64,000 bases of DNA from Pseudomonas beijingensis (GCF_030687295.1 NZ_CP117425.1:6018001-6082000); one strand, 5' to 3'. Positions 38,044-48,526 are shown, counted from the first letter of the stretch. Notes: a model not told the origin generated them from the letters alone. Numbers and translations are program-made.

Positions 38044-39885
38044 ATGCCTGATTACCGCTCGAAAACATCCACCCATGGCCGCAACATGGCCGGCGCCCGT
38101 GCCTTGTGGCGCGCCACGGGGATGAAGGATGACGACTTCAAGAAGCCGATCATCGCCATTGCCAACTCCTTCACCCAGTTCGTACCGGGCCACGTCCACC
38201 TCAAGGACCTCGGTCAACTGGTTGCCCGGGAAATCGAACGCGCCGGCGGCGTGGCCAAGGAATTCAACACCATCGCCGTGGACGACGGCATCGCCATGGG
38301 CCACGACGGCATGCTTTATTCGCTGCCGAGCCGCGAGATCATCGCCGACTCCGTCGAATACATGGTCAACGCCCACTGCGCCGACGCCATCGTGTGCATT
38401 TCCAACTGCGACAAGATCACCCCGGGCATGCTCATGGCCGCCCTGCGCCTGAACATCCCGGTGATCTTCGTCTCCGGCGGCCCGATGGAAGCCGGCAAGA
38501 CCAAGCTCGCCAGCCACGGCCTCGACCTGGTCGATGCCATGGTGATCGCCGCCGACTCCAGCGCTTCTGACGAGAAGGTTGCCGAGTACGAGCGCAGCGC
38601 CTGCCCGACCTGCGGTTCGTGCTCCGGCATGTTCACCGCCAACTCGATGAACTGCCTGACCGAAGCCCTGGGCCTGGCCCTGCCGGGCAACGGTTCGACC
38701 CTTGCCACCCACAGCGACCGCGAGCAGTTGTTCCTGCAAGCCGGCCGGACCATCGTCGAGCTGTGCAAGCGCTACTACGGCGAGAACGACGAGTCGGTGT
38801 TGCCGCGCAACATCGCCAACTTCAAGGCGTTCGAAAACGCCATGACCCTGGACATCGCCATGGGCGGTTCCACCAACACCATCCTGCACTTGCTGGCGGC
38901 GGCCCAGGAAGCCGAGATCGATTTCGACCTGCGCGACATCGACCGCCTGTCCCGTCATGTGCCGCAACTGTGCAAGGTCGCGCCGAACATCCAGAAGTAC
39001 CACATGGAAGACGTGCACCGTGCCGGCGGGATCTTCAGCATCCTCGGCTCCCTGGCCCGTGGCGGCCTGTTGCACACCGACCTGCCGACCGTGCACAGCA
39101 AGACCATGGCCGAAGGCATTGCCAAGTGGGACATCACCCAGACCACCGACGAGGCCGTGCATCACTTCTTCAAGGCCGGTCCGGCAGGTATCCCGACGCA
39201 AACCGCGTTCAGCCAGTCGACCCGTTGGGAAACCCTGGACGACGACCGTGAAAACGGCTGCATCCGCAGCGTCGAGCACGCGTATTCCAAGGAAGGCGGC
39301 CTGGCCGTGCTGTACGGCAACATCGCCCTGGATGGCTGCGTGGTGAAGACCGCCGGCGTCGACGAGTCGATCCACGTGTTCGAAGGCAACGCGAAGATTT
39401 TCGAAAGCCAGGACAGCGCCGTGCGCGGCATCCTCGCTGACGAAGTGAAGGCCGGCGACATCGTGATCATTCGCTACGAAGGTCCGAAAGGCGGCCCGGG
39501 CATGCAGGAAATGCTCTACCCGACGTCCTACCTGAAGTCCAAAGGCCTGGGCAAAGCCTGCGCCTTGCTGACCGATGGTCGGTTCTCCGGCGGCACCTCG
39601 GGCCTGTCCATCGGCCACGCTTCGCCGGAAGCGGCGGCTGGCGGTGCCATCGGCCTGGTGCGCGATGGCGACAAGGTCCTGATCGACATTCCGAACCGCT
39701 CGATCAACCTGTTGATCAGCGACGAAGAACTGGCCGGGCGCCGCATCGAACAGGACAACAAGGGCTGGAAACCGGTGGAAGTGCGTCCGCGCAAAGTCAC
39801 CACGGCCCTCAAGGCCTACGCCCTGCTCGCCACCAGCGCCGACAAGGGCGCGGTGCGTAACAAGGCGATGCTTGACGGCCTGTAA
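38044..39885 (+). CDS. ilvD: Dihydroxy-acid dehydratase IlvD
   Basis: A 613-residue Fe-S enzyme that dehydrates 2,3-dihydroxy-isovalerate and the methylvalerate analogue in branched-chain amino-acid synthesis. Cluster cysteines are in [15 protein letters not shown] and [49 protein letters not shown] is the second family signature. ATG 38044 was chosen over the upstream in-frame start since it begins the conserved [20 protein letters not shown]. Confidence 0.97.
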   Translation: MPDYRSKTSTHGRNMAGARALWRATGMKDDDFKKPIIAIANSFTQFVPGHVHLKDLGQLVAREIERAGGVAKEFNTIAVDDGIAMGHDGMLYSLPSREIIADSVEYMVNAHCADAIVCISNCDKITPGMLMAALRLNIPVIFVSGGPMEAGKTKLASHGLDLVDAMVIAADSSASDEKVAEYERSACPTCGSCSGMFTANSMNCLTEALGLALPGNGSTLATHSDREQLFLQAGRTIVELCKRYYGENDESVLPRNIANFKAFENAMTLDIAMGGSTNTILHLLAAAQEAEIDFDLRDIDRLSRHVPQLCKVAPNIQKYHMEDVHRAGGIFSILGSLARGGLLHTDLPTVHSKTMAEGIAKWDITQTTDEAVHHFFKAGPAGIPTQTAFSQSTRWETLDDDRENGCIRSVEHAYSKEGGLAVLYGNIALDGCVVKTAGVDESIHVFEGNAKIFESQDSAVRGILADEVKAGDIVIIRYEGPKGGPGMQEMLYPTSYLKSKGLGKACALLTDGRFSGGTSGLSIGHASPEAAAGGAIGLVRDGDKVLIDIPNRSINLLISDEELAGRRIEQDNKGWKPVEVRPRKVTTALKAYALLATSADKGAVRNKAMLDGL

Positions 39886-39908
39886 GCGTCGTTAGCCGCA
39901 ATAAAAAT

Positions 39909-39934
39909 GCCCCGCCAAGTGCGGGGCTTTTTTT
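39909..39934 (+). terminator. Rho-independent terminator after ilvD
   Basis: GCCCCGC / GCGGGGC stem with a 5-nt loop followed by seven T. Confidence 0.92.
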
Positions 39935-39959
39935 GATGCCATGAAACCCAGTGATCCTT

Positions 39960-39989
39960 TGTGGCGAGGGAGCAAGCTCCCTAGCCACG
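39960..39989. repeat. Solitary short REP hairpin
   Basis: TGTGGCGAGGGAGC / GCTCCCTAGCCACG palindrome, a single arm of the TGTGGCGAGG family, without its opposed partner. Confidence 0.65.
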
Positions 39990-40020
39990 GGTTCACCTAT
40001 TTTCAAGTCCCTGGTACTCC

Positions 40021-40109
40021 TGTGGGAGCGAGCTTGCTCGCGATGGCGGTGTGTCAGCCAGCAAAGGCGTTACTGAACCATCGCTATCGCGAGCAAGCTC
40101 GCTCCCACA
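40021..40109. repeat. REPIN, GAGCGAGCTTGCTCGCGAT family
   Basis: Head-to-head REP pair between convergent ilvD and the phosphatase gene. Confidence 0.9.
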
Positions 40110-40123
40110 GAAGGTCGTGGGTC

Positions 40124-41179
40124 TTATTGAATGTCTTCGGGCTTGACGATCACCCAGTTCTTGTCCGCCGTCACCGGCAGACCTTCCTTGGCCTGGGCCG
40201 CGGCGTGCTTGGCCATCATGCCGTTGATCTGGTTCATGTATTTGTCCTTGCGGTTGACCCACAGGTGAATACCGCCCTTGGCCACGTCCACATCGTGGAA
40301 CAGCATGTAGCCGTCACTGCTCGGTGTGTCACCCGCCACCAGCACCGGTTTTTTCCATTCGTCGATGTACGTCAGGATCGCCGCGTGCTTGCCGGCCATC
40401 CAGGTCGCCGGGGTCCACAGATAAGGTGTGTACTCCAGGCCAAGGTTGGCCTTCTCGTCATATTTACCCGCGGTGATCTGCTTACGGGCGGTGGTCAGCT
40501 CGCCGGTCTTGCGGTCCTTGAGCAGCGTGGTCACGCCGATCACGTTCTGCGGCTTGAGGTTGTAGCCGTATTTCGGGTCCGAGGCGACCATGCGTACCAG
40601 CTCTTCGGAAGCGGCGGTCATGACATAGACCTCGATGCCGTTTTCCATCAGCTTGTTGTACAGCTCGGCCTGGCCGGTGAAGATTTTCGGCGGGTTGACG
40701 TTGTACTGGACCACCTTGTCACCATCGTAATAGGTAGTCGGCACCGGCTTGCCGGACGCCATCAGCTCATCGACATAGCCCTTGAGCTCCTTGAGCGTAA
40801 AGCCAGAAAACACCTGGGCCACCCACGGATAACAGACCATGTCATCCACTTCGCACAGGCGATAGTAATAACTGAACAGGCTTTCCTTGTGGTCGGCCGT
40901 GTCCTTGAACGGCATCAGCTTCAAGGACGGGTCCAGGCTTTCCCGAGTGATGAGGCCCTTGTTCTCCATGAACGGCAGCAACGATTCCTCAAGGTCGTAG
41001 CGGTAACTGGTGTTGTCCATGTCGAATACCGCGTAGTTACCCTTGTTGGCGTTGGCCGCGATCATCGCGTCCAGGGCCTTGGCCTGTTCCGCCGGCCAGT
41101 GCTTGAGCTCGGTGGCGAGCACCTGGCCGGCAAGACCAAGACTCAAGGCGACAGCGAGAAAACGAGGTGCGAGCTTCAT
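40124..41179 (-). CDS. pchP: Periplasmic phosphorylcholine phosphatase (HAD superfamily)
   Basis: A 351-residue secreted HAD phosphatase with a signal peptide (MKLAPRFLAVALSLGLAGQVLA, cleavage near 22). Motif I is AVFDMDNTSYRYD, motif II VYVMTAASEELV, and motif III/IV VLVAGDTPSSDGYML. This matches P. aeruginosa PchP, which releases choline from phosphorylcholine. ATG 41179 was chosen because GGGAG sits 8 nt upstream; the ATG at 41185 is too close to that site. It is divergent from the cystine transporter gene. Confidence 0.88.
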   Translation of the reverse strand: MKLAPRFLAVALSLGLAGQVLATELKHWPAEQAKALDAMIAANANKGNYAVFDMDNTSYRYDLEESLLPFMENKGLITRESLDPSLKLMPFKDTADHKESLFSYYYRLCEVDDMVCYPWVAQVFSGFTLKELKGYVDELMASGKPVPTTYYDGDKVVQYNVNPPKIFTGQAELYNKLMENGIEVYVMTAASEELVRMVASDPKYGYNLKPQNVIGVTTLLKDRKTGELTTARKQITAGKYDEKANLGLEYTPYLWTPATWMAGKHAAILTYIDEWKKPVLVAGDTPSSDGYMLFHDVDVAKGGIHLWVNRKDKYMNQINGMMAKHAAAQAKEGLPVTADKNWVIVKPEDIQ

Positions 41180-41421
41180 CGGCATTTCTCCCAGGTTCAA
41201 AGAACTCGACGCTAACAAATGCGTATGACAGTCCTCGCCCAGCCGCGACTGCTTGCGTTCTGATAACGCCAGCGGCATACCCGCAAACGCCAAGTCCTTA
41301 TTCCATAAACGACAATCTACATGCGTTTTTAGTATTAATTCATTAGTTATCAGGCTGTTAGGCTTCCCGACTCACAGTCGCAGCTTCGGGCGACTGGCAC
41401 GTCTTATCGGAGTCTCTTTTG

Positions 41422-42813
41422 ATGAATCTGCCGCTGATCCTCAACCTGCTGGTGTTCCTCGCCTTGCTGTATGGCCTGGCGCAAACCCGTCACCGCACCT
41501 GGAGCCTGGCCAAGAAGGTGCTACTGGCACTGGTGCTGGGCGTGGTGTTCGGCATCGCCCTGCACACGATTTATGGCGCCGGCAACCCGGTGCTCAAGGC
41601 CTCCATCGGCTGGTTCGACCTGGTGGGCAACGGCTACGTGCAGTTGCTGCAAATGATCGTGATCCCGCTGGTCTTCGCCTCGATCCTCAGCGCCGTGGCT
41701 CGCCTGCATAACGCCTCGTCCCTGGGCAAGATCAGCTTCCTGACCATTGGCACGCTGCTGTTCACCACCGCCATCGCCGCGCTGATCGGCATCGGCCTGA
41801 CCAACCTGTTCGGCCTCACCGCCGAAGGCCTGGTGGCCGGCACCCAGGAACTGGCGCGCCTGCAAGTGATCCAGAGCGACTACGCCGGCAAGGTCGCGGA
41901 CCTGAACATCCCGCAATTGCTGCTTTCGTTCATTCCGCAGAACCCCTTTGCCGACCTGGCGCGGGCCAAGCCGACGTCGATCATCAGCGTGGTGATCTTC
42001 GCCGCGCTCCTCGGGGTCGCGGCGTTGCAGTTGCTCAAGGATGACGCGGAAAAAGGCCAGAAAGTGATCAACGCCATCGACACCCTGCAAAGCTGGGTGA
42101 CGCGCCTGGTGCGCCTGGTGATGAAGCTGACGCCGTACGGTGTGCTGGCGCTGATGACCAAGGTGGTGGCCGGCTCCAACCTCCAGGACATCATCAAGCT
42201 CGGCAGTTTTGTCGTGGTGTCGTACCTCGGGCTGGGCCTGATGTTCGTGGTCCACGGCCTGTTGGTGTCCGCTGCGGGGATTAACCCGTTGCGCTTCTTC
42301 CGCAAGATCTGGCCGGTGCTGACCTTCGCCTTCACCAGCCGCTCCAGCGCCGCCACCATCCCGTTGAGCATCGAAGCCCAGACCAGTCGTCTCGGCATTC
42401 CACGGGCGATTGCCAGCTTCAGCGCCTCGTTCGGCGCCACCATCGGCCAGAACGGTTGCGCCGGTCTTTATCCGGCCATGCTGGCGGTGATGGTCGCGCC
42501 GACCGTGGGCATCAGCCCGCTTGATCCGGTCTGGATCGCAACGCTGGTGGCGATCGTTACGTTGAGTTCGGCCGGAGTGGCCGGGGTCGGTGGCGGCGCG
42601 ACGTTCGCCGCGCTGATCGTGCTGCCGGCCATGGGCTTGCCGGTCGCGCTGGTTGCCTTGCTGATTTCCGTCGAGCCGCTGATCGACATGGGGCGTACGG
42701 CGTTGAACGTCAGCGGCTCGATCACCGCCGGGGCGATTACCAGCCAGGTGATGCAGCAGACCGACAAGGCGTTGCTCGATGCCGACGAGCATGGGGAGTT
42801 GGTGCACGCTTGA
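41422..42813 (+). CDS. tcyP: L-cystine/dicarboxylate symporter TcyP-like
   Basis: A 463-residue sodium:dicarboxylate symporter family (DAACS) transporter with 8 TM helices and two re-entrant loops. Signatures include [20 protein letters not shown], the serine-rich hairpin [16 protein letters not shown], and [18 protein letters not shown]. The sequence is closest to the YhcL/TcyP cystine branch by family knowledge; substrate is inferred. It uses ATG 41422, not the preceding TTG. An AT-rich promoter region lies at 41310-41360. Confidence 0.85.
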   Translation: MNLPLILNLLVFLALLYGLAQTRHRTWSLAKKVLLALVLGVVFGIALHTIYGAGNPVLKASIGWFDLVGNGYVQLLQMIVIPLVFASILSAVARLHNASSLGKISFLTIGTLLFTTAIAALIGIGLTNLFGLTAEGLVAGTQELARLQVIQSDYAGKVADLNIPQLLLSFIPQNPFADLARAKPTSIISVVIFAALLGVAALQLLKDDAEKGQKVINAIDTLQSWVTRLVRLVMKLTPYGVLALMTKVVAGSNLQDIIKLGSFVVVSYLGLGLMFVVHGLLVSAAGINPLRFFRKIWPVLTFAFTSRSSAATIPLSIEAQTSRLGIPRAIASFSASFGATIGQNGCAGLYPAMLAVMVAPTVGISPLDPVWIATLVAIVTLSSAGVAGVGGGATFAALIVLPAMGLPVALVALLISVEPLIDMGRTALNVSGSITAGAITSQVMQQTDKALLDADEHGELVHA

Positions 42814-42825
42814 TTGCCTGATACC

Positions 42826-42912
42826 TGTGGGAGCAAGGCTTGCCCGCGATGAAAGCGACGCGGTCTTCCATGGATCGAGGCGCCCGGATCGCGGGCAAGC
42901 CTTGCTCCCACA
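42826..42912. repeat. REPIN, GCAAGGCTTGCCCGCGAT subfamily
   Basis: TGTGGGAGCAAGGCTTGCCC faces its reverse complement. It shares arms with 46287-46372 and is related to 8160-8246. It lies between convergent tcyP and folA. Confidence 0.88.
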
Positions 42913-42931
42913 GGCATAGCTCCCACAGGGC

Positions 42932-43444
42932 TTACAGTTTTTCCCACACCTCAAAGCTGTAGGCCGGCTTGTCCCCTTCAGCCGGGTTCGGCTGGTTCGA
43001 CACCAGCTTCCACTGGCTCGAATCGAATTCTGGAAACCACGCGTCCCCTTCCGGACTCAGCGCCACGCGGGTCAGGTACAGTCGATCCGCCTGCTCCAAG
43101 GCCTGGGCGTACAGTTGGGCGCCGCCGATCAACATCAGCTCGTCGACGCCCTGCTCCAGAGCCCACGCCTGGGCCCGCGCCACCGCGGCTTCCAGGGTGG
43201 AAAACACTTCCGCGCCGTCCAGCACCAAGTCCGGCTGACGGCTGACCACGATGTTCAAGCGCCCCGGCAGCGGTCGACCGAGGGAATCCCAGGTCTTGCG
43301 CCCCATGATGATCGGCTTGCCCAAGGTGGTGGCCTTGAAGTATTTGAAATCCCCCGGCAGGTGCCAGGGCATGCTGTTGTCGACGCCGATCACACGGTTT
43401 TCACCGAGGGCTGCGATCAGGCTTAGGGGGAGAGTTTTGTTCAT
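42932..43444 (-). CDS. folA: Dihydrofolate reductase
   Basis: A 170-residue DHFR that reduces dihydrofolate to tetrahydrofolate with NADPH. It begins LPLSLIAALGENRVIGVDNSMPWHLPGD, with the conserved Trp-His-Leu and the acidic substrate-binding residue (Asp in LPGDFKYFK). IIMGRKTWDSLGRPLPGRLNIVVSR and MLIGGAQLYAQAL follow. ATG 43444 was chosen over the upstream in-frame extension; MNKTLPLSLIA is the typical start. Confidence 0.96.
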   Translation of the reverse strand: MNKTLPLSLIAALGENRVIGVDNSMPWHLPGDFKYFKATTLGKPIIMGRKTWDSLGRPLPGRLNIVVSRQPDLVLDGAEVFSTLEAAVARAQAWALEQGVDELMLIGGAQLYAQALEQADRLYLTRVALSPEGDAWFPEFDSSQWKLVSNQPNPAEGDKPAYSFEVWEKL

Positions 43445-43530
43445 GGTCGCGAGGATACCAGAGGCCCGGCGTACCCCGACAGGCATCACAGCGGTTATGC
43501 TCAACCCTCATTCGAGCAACGGAAGCCCCC

Positions 43531-44902
43531 GTGACAGAACTGCAGAACCTCTGGTTGACCGAGACGATCCGCCTGCGTGAAGAGCATGCCGGCCCGCTCG
43601 AAGACCAGGAAGCCAATCGCCTGGCCCGTGCGGCAGGCGGCGATCTCTCCACCCGCATCGGCCACCGCGCTCGCTGGCTGGCCGAACGCGATGGCCTCAC
43701 CCAAGCCCTGCGCCATTGGCTGCAAGGGGCACGCCTGGCGCTGGTAACGTTGGCGCTGCTCGCCGTCATCAGCGGCGCTGGGCTGGGCTTTGCCGCCCTC
43801 GGCGACGGGCAAACACCGGTCAATGTGTTCTGGGCCTTGGGCAGTCTGTTGGGGTTGAACCTGATCCTGCTCATCTCTTGGGCCCTGGGCCTGATCTTTG
43901 CCGGTGAGCAAGGTGCCGCACTGGGACGCCTGTGGCTGTGGCTCAGCGAAAAACTCGCCCGCGATGCCAAGGCCGCCCAACTGGCACCGGCCCTGCTGCT
44001 GTTGTTGCAACGGCACAAGCTCAATCGCTGGGTCCTCGGCGCGTTGGTCAACGGTTTGTGGCTGCTGGCGATGCTCAGCGCGCTGGTCATTGTCCTGATG
44101 CTGATGGCGACCCGGCGCTACGGCTTCGTCTGGGAAACCACGATTCTCGGCGGCCAGACCTTCGTCGCCATGACCCAGGCGCTTGGTGCACTGCCCGCCC
44201 TGTTGGGTTTCAGCGTGCCGACCGAGGAGATGATCCGCGCCAGCGGCGACGGCGCCCTGAACATCGAGAGCGCCCGCCAGGCCTGGGCCGCCTGGCTGGT
44301 GGGCGTGCTGCTGGTCTATGGCGTGGTGCCGCGCCTGTGCCTGGCGCTGCTGTGCCTGTGGCGCTGGCAACGTGGCCCGGACCACGCTGCGTCTGGACTT
44401 GAACCTGCCGGGCTACGCTCAACTGCGCGAACGACTGATGCCCAGCAGCGAACGCCTGGGCGTCAACGACGCCGCACCCCCCGCACAATTGCATCCCATT
44501 GAAAGCGCCGTCAGTGCAATGGACAGCGACGGCGCGCTGCTGGTGGCGATCGAACTGGACGATCGGCCCTGGCCGCCCAAACTGCCCGAAACCGTGAAAA
44601 GTGCTGGCATCCTCGACAGCCGCGAGTCGCGTCACAAACTCCTCGAACAACTGTCGCGCTTTCCCCCGGCGCGGCTGGCGATAGCCTGCGACCCCCGCCG
44701 ATCACCGGACCGTGGCAGCCTGGCGCTGATCGCCGAGCTGGCCCGCAGCGCCAGCGCTACCCGCGTCTGGCTGTTGCAAGCGCCGCCCGGCGAAGCGCTG
44801 GATGCCGAGCGCCTGAGCGACTGGCACAACGCGCTGCAGCAGTTGCAACTGCCCTTCGCCGACTGCATGCCCTTGAACTGGCTGGAGACCGGCCATGACT
44901 GA
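43531..44902 (+). pseudogene. DUF2868 membrane protein, frameshifted
   Basis: An uncharacterised membrane protein. The first frame (GTG 43531) gives a charged N-terminus and hydrophobic segments at about residues 71-91, 105-130, 168-192 and 250-272. It ends correctly at LCLWRWQRG and then goes out of frame. The C-terminal soluble part (TTLRLDLNLPGYAQLRERL through NWLETGHD) lies in another frame. Removing one C from CCC at 44376-44378 restores 456 residues. It overlaps the downstream GTPase gene by 8 nt, a pair conserved in pseudomonads, so the two products probably act together. No biochemical role is known. Confidence 0.8.
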
Positions 44903-46268
44903 GCCCCTGAAACCGCTGAAGTTGGCCGTGGTCGGCCACACCAACGTGGGCAAGACCTCGCTGTTGCGAACCTTGACCCGCGACGTCGGCTTCGGCGAAG
45001 TGTCCCACCGCCCGAGCACCACCCGGCATGTCGAGGGTGCGCGCCTGTCGGTGGACGGCGAAGCGCTGCTGGAACTGTACGATACGCCGGGCCTGGAAGA
45101 CGCCATCGCCCTGCTCGATTACCTCGAGCGCCTGGAGCGCCCTGGCGAACGCCTCGACGGCCCGGCGCGCCTGGCCCGCTTCCTCGAGGGCAGCGAGGCA
45201 CGGCAACGCTTCGAACAGGAAGCCAAGGTGCTGCGGCAACTGCTCGCCAGCGACGCCGGGCTGTATGTGATCGATGCCCGGGAGCCGGTGCTGGCCAAGT
45301 ACCGCGATGAATTGGAAGTCCTCGCCAGTTGCGGCAAACCGCTGCTGCCGGTGTTGAATTTCGTCAGCAGCGCCCACCATCGCGAGCCCGACTGGCGCGA
45401 AGCCCTGGCGCGATTGGGGTTGCACGCCCTGGTGCGGTTTGACAGCGTCGCCCCGCCCGAGGACGGCGAGCGACGCCTGTATGAAAGCCTCGCGTTGTTG
45501 CTGGAAAGCGCCCGTGGGCAACTGGAGCGACTGGTCGCCGACCAACAGGCCCAACGCCTGGCCCGCCAGCAGAGCGCGGCGCGCTTGATCGCCGAACTGC
45601 TGATCGACTGCGCCGCCTGCCGACGCAGCGTGGCCAGCGACGTCGAGTTGGAACGCGAGGCCATTAGTGAACTGCGCAACGCGGTACGTCAGCGCGAACA
45701 GCGCTGCGTCGAAGCGCTGCTCAAGCTCTATGCGTTCCGTCCCCAGGACGCGGCTGCCAGCGACCTGCCGCTGCTCGACGGACGTTGGGGCGATGATTTG
45801 TTCAACCCCGAAACCCTCAAGCAACTGGGCGTACGCGTCGGCGGCGGGATCGCGGCGGGCGCGGCGGCCGGTGCCGGGGTGGACTTGCTGGTGGGTGGCC
45901 TGACCCTCGGTGCCGCGGCCCTGGCCGGGGCCATTGTCGGCGGCACCCTGCAAACCGCCCGCAGCTATGGCAACCGGCTGATGGGCAAACTCAAGGGACA
46001 ACGGGAACTGACGGTGGACGACGGCGTGCTGCGCTTGCTGGCCCTGCGCCAACGGCAATTGCTGCAAGCCCTCAACCTGCGCGGCCACGCGGCGATGGAC
46101 AGCATCCGCATCGCCACGCCCCAGGACAAGACCTGGCGCGAAGGCAAGCTGCCCGAAGCCCTGAACAAGGCCCGGGCGCATCCGCAATGGTCGTCGCTCA
46201 ATCCCCAGGCGCGGTTGAGCCAGGCGGAGCGGCAGGAGCAGATTGAGCAGTTGGCCGAGCAGCTCTAG
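44895..46268 (+). CDS. Era/YihA-like GTPase with DUF3482
   Basis: A 457-residue GTPase. The N-terminal G domain has G1 VVGHTNVGKTSLLRTL (P-loop GHTNVGKT), a switch Thr in STTRH, G3-like LYDTPGLEDA, and a G4-like element VLNFVSS that is atypical for NKxD. The C-terminal DUF3482 region contains a Gly/Ala-rich hydrophobic stretch (about residues 318-360, VRVGGGIAAGAAAGAGVDLL...GAIVGGTL) resembling glycine-zipper membrane segments. It is translationally coupled with the DUF2868 membrane protein. Function unknown. Confidence 0.82.
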   Translation: MTEPLKPLKLAVVGHTNVGKTSLLRTLTRDVGFGEVSHRPSTTRHVEGARLSVDGEALLELYDTPGLEDAIALLDYLERLERPGERLDGPARLARFLEGSEARQRFEQEAKVLRQLLASDAGLYVIDAREPVLAKYRDELEVLASCGKPLLPVLNFVSSAHHREPDWREALARLGLHALVRFDSVAPPEDGERRLYESLALLLESARGQLERLVADQQAQRLARQQSAARLIAELLIDCAACRRSVASDVELEREAISELRNAVRQREQRCVEALLKLYAFRPQDAAASDLPLLDGRWGDDLFNPETLKQLGVRVGGGIAAGAAAGAGVDLLVGGLTLGAAALAGAIVGGTLQTARSYGNRLMGKLKGQRELTVDDGVLRLLALRQRQLLQALNLRGHAAMDSIRIATPQDKTWREGKLPEALNKARAHPQWSSLNPQARLSQAERQEQIEQLAEQL

Positions 46269-46286
46269 CCCTGCAGCAAGAGACTT

Positions 46287-46372
46287 TGTGGGAGCAAGGC
46301 TTGCCCGCGATGAATCGATGCGGTCTTTCAGAGACCGAGGCGCCTGTATCGCGGGCAAGCCTTGCTCCCACA
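46287..46372. repeat. REPIN, GCAAGGCTTGCCCGCGAT subfamily
   Basis: Head-to-head pair of the variant REP, with a small extra hairpin (GGTCTTTCAGAGACC) in the spacer. It lies between the convergent GTPase and DUF523 genes. Confidence 0.88.
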
Positions 46373-46409
46373 GAGAGTTCCTTGTCGCAGAGCGCTGCGC
46401 TGCTCAAGA

Positions 46410-46901
46410 TTACTCGTTACTCAAGGCTTTGAGGGCCGCCGCCGCTTCAGCCAACTCCAGCTCGCTGAACACCCGCACCCCATGGCGCTTGAGCAACGCC
46501 GCCGTCACGCCTTCGCCACGGACCTTCACACCGCTGAACGTCCCGTCATAGGTCAGCAGGTTGCCGCACGATGGGCTGTTGGCCTTGAGCACGGCGATCT
46601 GGATGCCATGGGCACGCACCAGTTCCAGCGCCTGATTCGCACCGGACAGGAACTGCGCACTCACATCCTCGCCCTCGGTGGTGATCACCACCGCCTGACC
46701 GTCGAGCACTCGCCCGCCCTGCCCGCCAGGAATCTCCGCCGCCGCCCGAGGCGTGGGCAAGCCGCCGGCGACTTCTGGGCACAACGGCACGACCCGGCCT
46801 TCGTCGAGCCATTGCTGGAGTTGATCGAACGGCCCACTGGCGCCGCCGTCGTAGCGCACGCGATGGCCTAGCAGGCAGCGACTGACCAGGATTTTTTCCA
46901 T
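46410..46901 (-). CDS. DUF523 protein
   Basis: A 163-residue protein with conserved SRCLLGHRVRYDGG, PLCPEVAGGLPTPR and LKANSPSCG motifs. Cys residues in each suggest metal, thiol or cluster chemistry, but none is demonstrated. DUF523 is sometimes fused to or found near DUF1722 proteins. It starts 2 nt after the upstream 2OG-Fe oxygenase stop on the minus strand, indicating an operon. Confidence 0.82.
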   Translation of the reverse strand: MEKILVSRCLLGHRVRYDGGASGPFDQLQQWLDEGRVVPLCPEVAGGLPTPRAAAEIPGGQGGRVLDGQAVVITTEGEDVSAQFLSGANQALELVRAHGIQIAVLKANSPSCGNLLTYDGTFSGVKVRGEGVTAALLKRHGVRVFSELELAEAAAALKALSNE

Positions 46902-46903
46902 AT

Positions 46904-47539
46904 TCAGAACAACTCATTGCCGCGACGGCGGAACCAACCGGTCAAGGACAGGCGATTGCGCGTGGCCGGCAGGACTTCATGGGGAATGTCTCCCGACAGG
47001 AACACCACCAGGCAGCCGCCGATGGGCACCACGTCACGCTCCACGCCTTCGTCCAGGTACATGCGCAACTGGCCGCCGTGCTCCGGTAGCCAATCGTCGT
47101 CGTTGAGGTAGAGCACCGCCGACACCATGCGCCGGTCATCGTCGCGAAAGCGGTCGACGTGCCTGAGGTAGAACGCACCGGGAGGGTACAGGGCGAAATG
47201 GCTTTCGAAATCCTCCAGCCCCAGGAACAGCCCGCGATTCATCGCCTCGCGCAGGCTGTCCATCAGCGCCAGGTAATGGTCGCAGGCTTGCGCCTGACCA
47301 GGTTCGATCCACTGGATGCGATCCCCCCGAATCCCTTCGCGAATCTCCGAGAACGGTCCGCGACCGACCGCTGCCGGAGCCAGCTCACCCTCGGCGGCAC
47401 GCTGGCGGCATTCGGCCGCCAGGGCGCGGGTAAGCGCCTCCGGCAGGAAGAGATTCTGCTGCGACCAGCCGCGCTCGGCCAGGTCGTCGACGATACGTAG
47501 CAGCAGCGGGTGATCAGAAGGTATTTGCATGGCGCGCAT
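46904..47539 (-). CDS. 2OG-Fe(II) oxygenase (prolyl 4-hydroxylase-like)
   Basis: A 211-residue dioxygenase. The iron-binding HxD pair is in LRHVDRFRDDDRRMVSAVLYLNDDW, the distal His is in GDIPHEVLPA, and the 2-oxoglutarate-binding Arg in RNRLSLTGWFRRR. Members hydroxylate proteins or small molecules; the target here is unknown. Starts at 47539 (MRAMQIP) and 47530 (MQIP) are both possible. DUF523 follows immediately. Confidence 0.85.
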   Translation of the reverse strand: MRAMQIPSDHPLLLRIVDDLAERGWSQQNLFLPEALTRALAAECRQRAAEGELAPAAVGRGPFSEIREGIRGDRIQWIEPGQAQACDHYLALMDSLREAMNRGLFLGLEDFESHFALYPPGAFYLRHVDRFRDDDRRMVSAVLYLNDDDWLPEHGGQLRMYLDEGVERDVVPIGGCLVVFLSGDIPHEVLPATRNRLSLTGWFRRRGNELF

Positions 47540-47681
47540 AGTATTCCTGTGCCTGCAAAACCGACAGCGACGCTCAGCAGGTTTCTTTGCTGCCAGATAG
47601 CACCGCCGTACGAACTTGATACGAATTCTCGACAAGACCCCACACCCCACGGAGAATAGTCGGCTGCTGACAGGAGTCCCT

Positions 47682-48425
47682 ATGCGCCGTTTGCTTTTCT
47701 CACTGTTGATGTTCTGCGTTTTGCCCGCCTGGGCAGACAGCTACGACCAGTTGTACAAGGTCGCCGGCTGGCCGGAACAGCGGGCGCATTTCAGTGATGC
47801 CTTGAGCGCCGCCCAGCAGCGCTACCAGAGCAGCCTGCCGGCGGCGGTGTTCCAGGCGCTGGTGAACAACAGCAATCAACGTTTCGCCCCCCAGGCCATG
47901 GATCAGCGGGCCGAAGCGCAAATGCGCAAGAATCTTCGTGACCCTCAGCCGGCCCTGAGTTTCTTCCAATCGCCTTTGGGCCGCAAAGTCGTGGCAGCCG
48001 AGTTGCTGGCGACCCGGCGCGATCAATTGGCGAAAAACGCCAAGGGCCTGCCGAAGATGCAAGCCAGTGACAACCGCCTGTTGATCATCGGCCACCTGGC
48101 CCAGGCCCTGCCCGCCCGCGAAGCCGGCGCCGAAGTTAGCCTGGCGATCGCCGGCGTGGCGGCCGACAGCCTGAGCTCGATGATCCCGGGACTCCTGGGG
48201 GCCGGCCAGGCCCAGGGCATGCTCAACGGCCAGCGCCAGCGACTGATGGAACAGATCGGCGCGGACCTGAACAACACATTGCTGTACGTCTACCGTGACC
48301 TGACGGATACCGAGTTGGAAGAGTTCGCCACCTTCGCCGAATCGACTGAGGGCCAGGCTTATTATCAAGCGGCTTTGGCGGCGATTCGGGCGGGGTTGGC
48401 GGTGGGGCAGACTCTCGGGCAATAG
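47682..48425 (+). CDS. DUF2059-like exported protein
   Basis: A 247-residue periplasmic protein with a signal peptide (MRRLLFSLLMFCVLPAWA, cleaved near 18). The body is helical, with two stretches of the form LSFFQSPLGRKVVAAE and LEEFATFAESTEGQAYYQA typical of the DUF2059 fold. No known function. ATG 47682 follows CAGGAGTCCC. The gene is divergent from the oxygenase gene, monocistronic, and followed by a REPIN. Confidence 0.75.
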   Translation: MRRLLFSLLMFCVLPAWADSYDQLYKVAGWPEQRAHFSDALSAAQQRYQSSLPAAVFQALVNNSNQRFAPQAMDQRAEAQMRKNLRDPQPALSFFQSPLGRKVVAAELLATRRDQLAKNAKGLPKMQASDNRLLIIGHLAQALPAREAGAEVSLAIAGVAADSLSSMIPGLLGAGQAQGMLNGQRQRLMEQIGADLNNTLLYVYRDLTDTELEEFATFAESTEGQAYYQAALAAIRAGLAVGQTLGQ

Positions 48426-48437
48426 TTCAGCACCGCT

Positions 48438-48526
48438 ATCGCGAGCAAGCTCGCTCCCACAGGGTGTTGAGTGAACTCAGATTCGCGAGCACACAGATCC
48501 AATGTGGGAGCGAGCTTGCTCGCGAT
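48438..48526. repeat. REPIN, GAGCGAGCTTGCTCGCGAT family
   Basis: Head-to-head REP pair between the convergent DUF2059 gene and the hydrolase gene. Confidence 0.9.

Noticed and set aside
41180..41293. Longer pchP start upstream of 41179
   Set aside because: The extension has no signal-peptide character and the Shine-Dalgarno lies 8 nt before 41179.
43531..44502. DUF2868 as a genuinely shorter protein ending near 44502
   Set aside because: The C-terminal residues of that frame are unlike the family and the missing part continues immediately in another frame, overlapping the GTPase start as expected.
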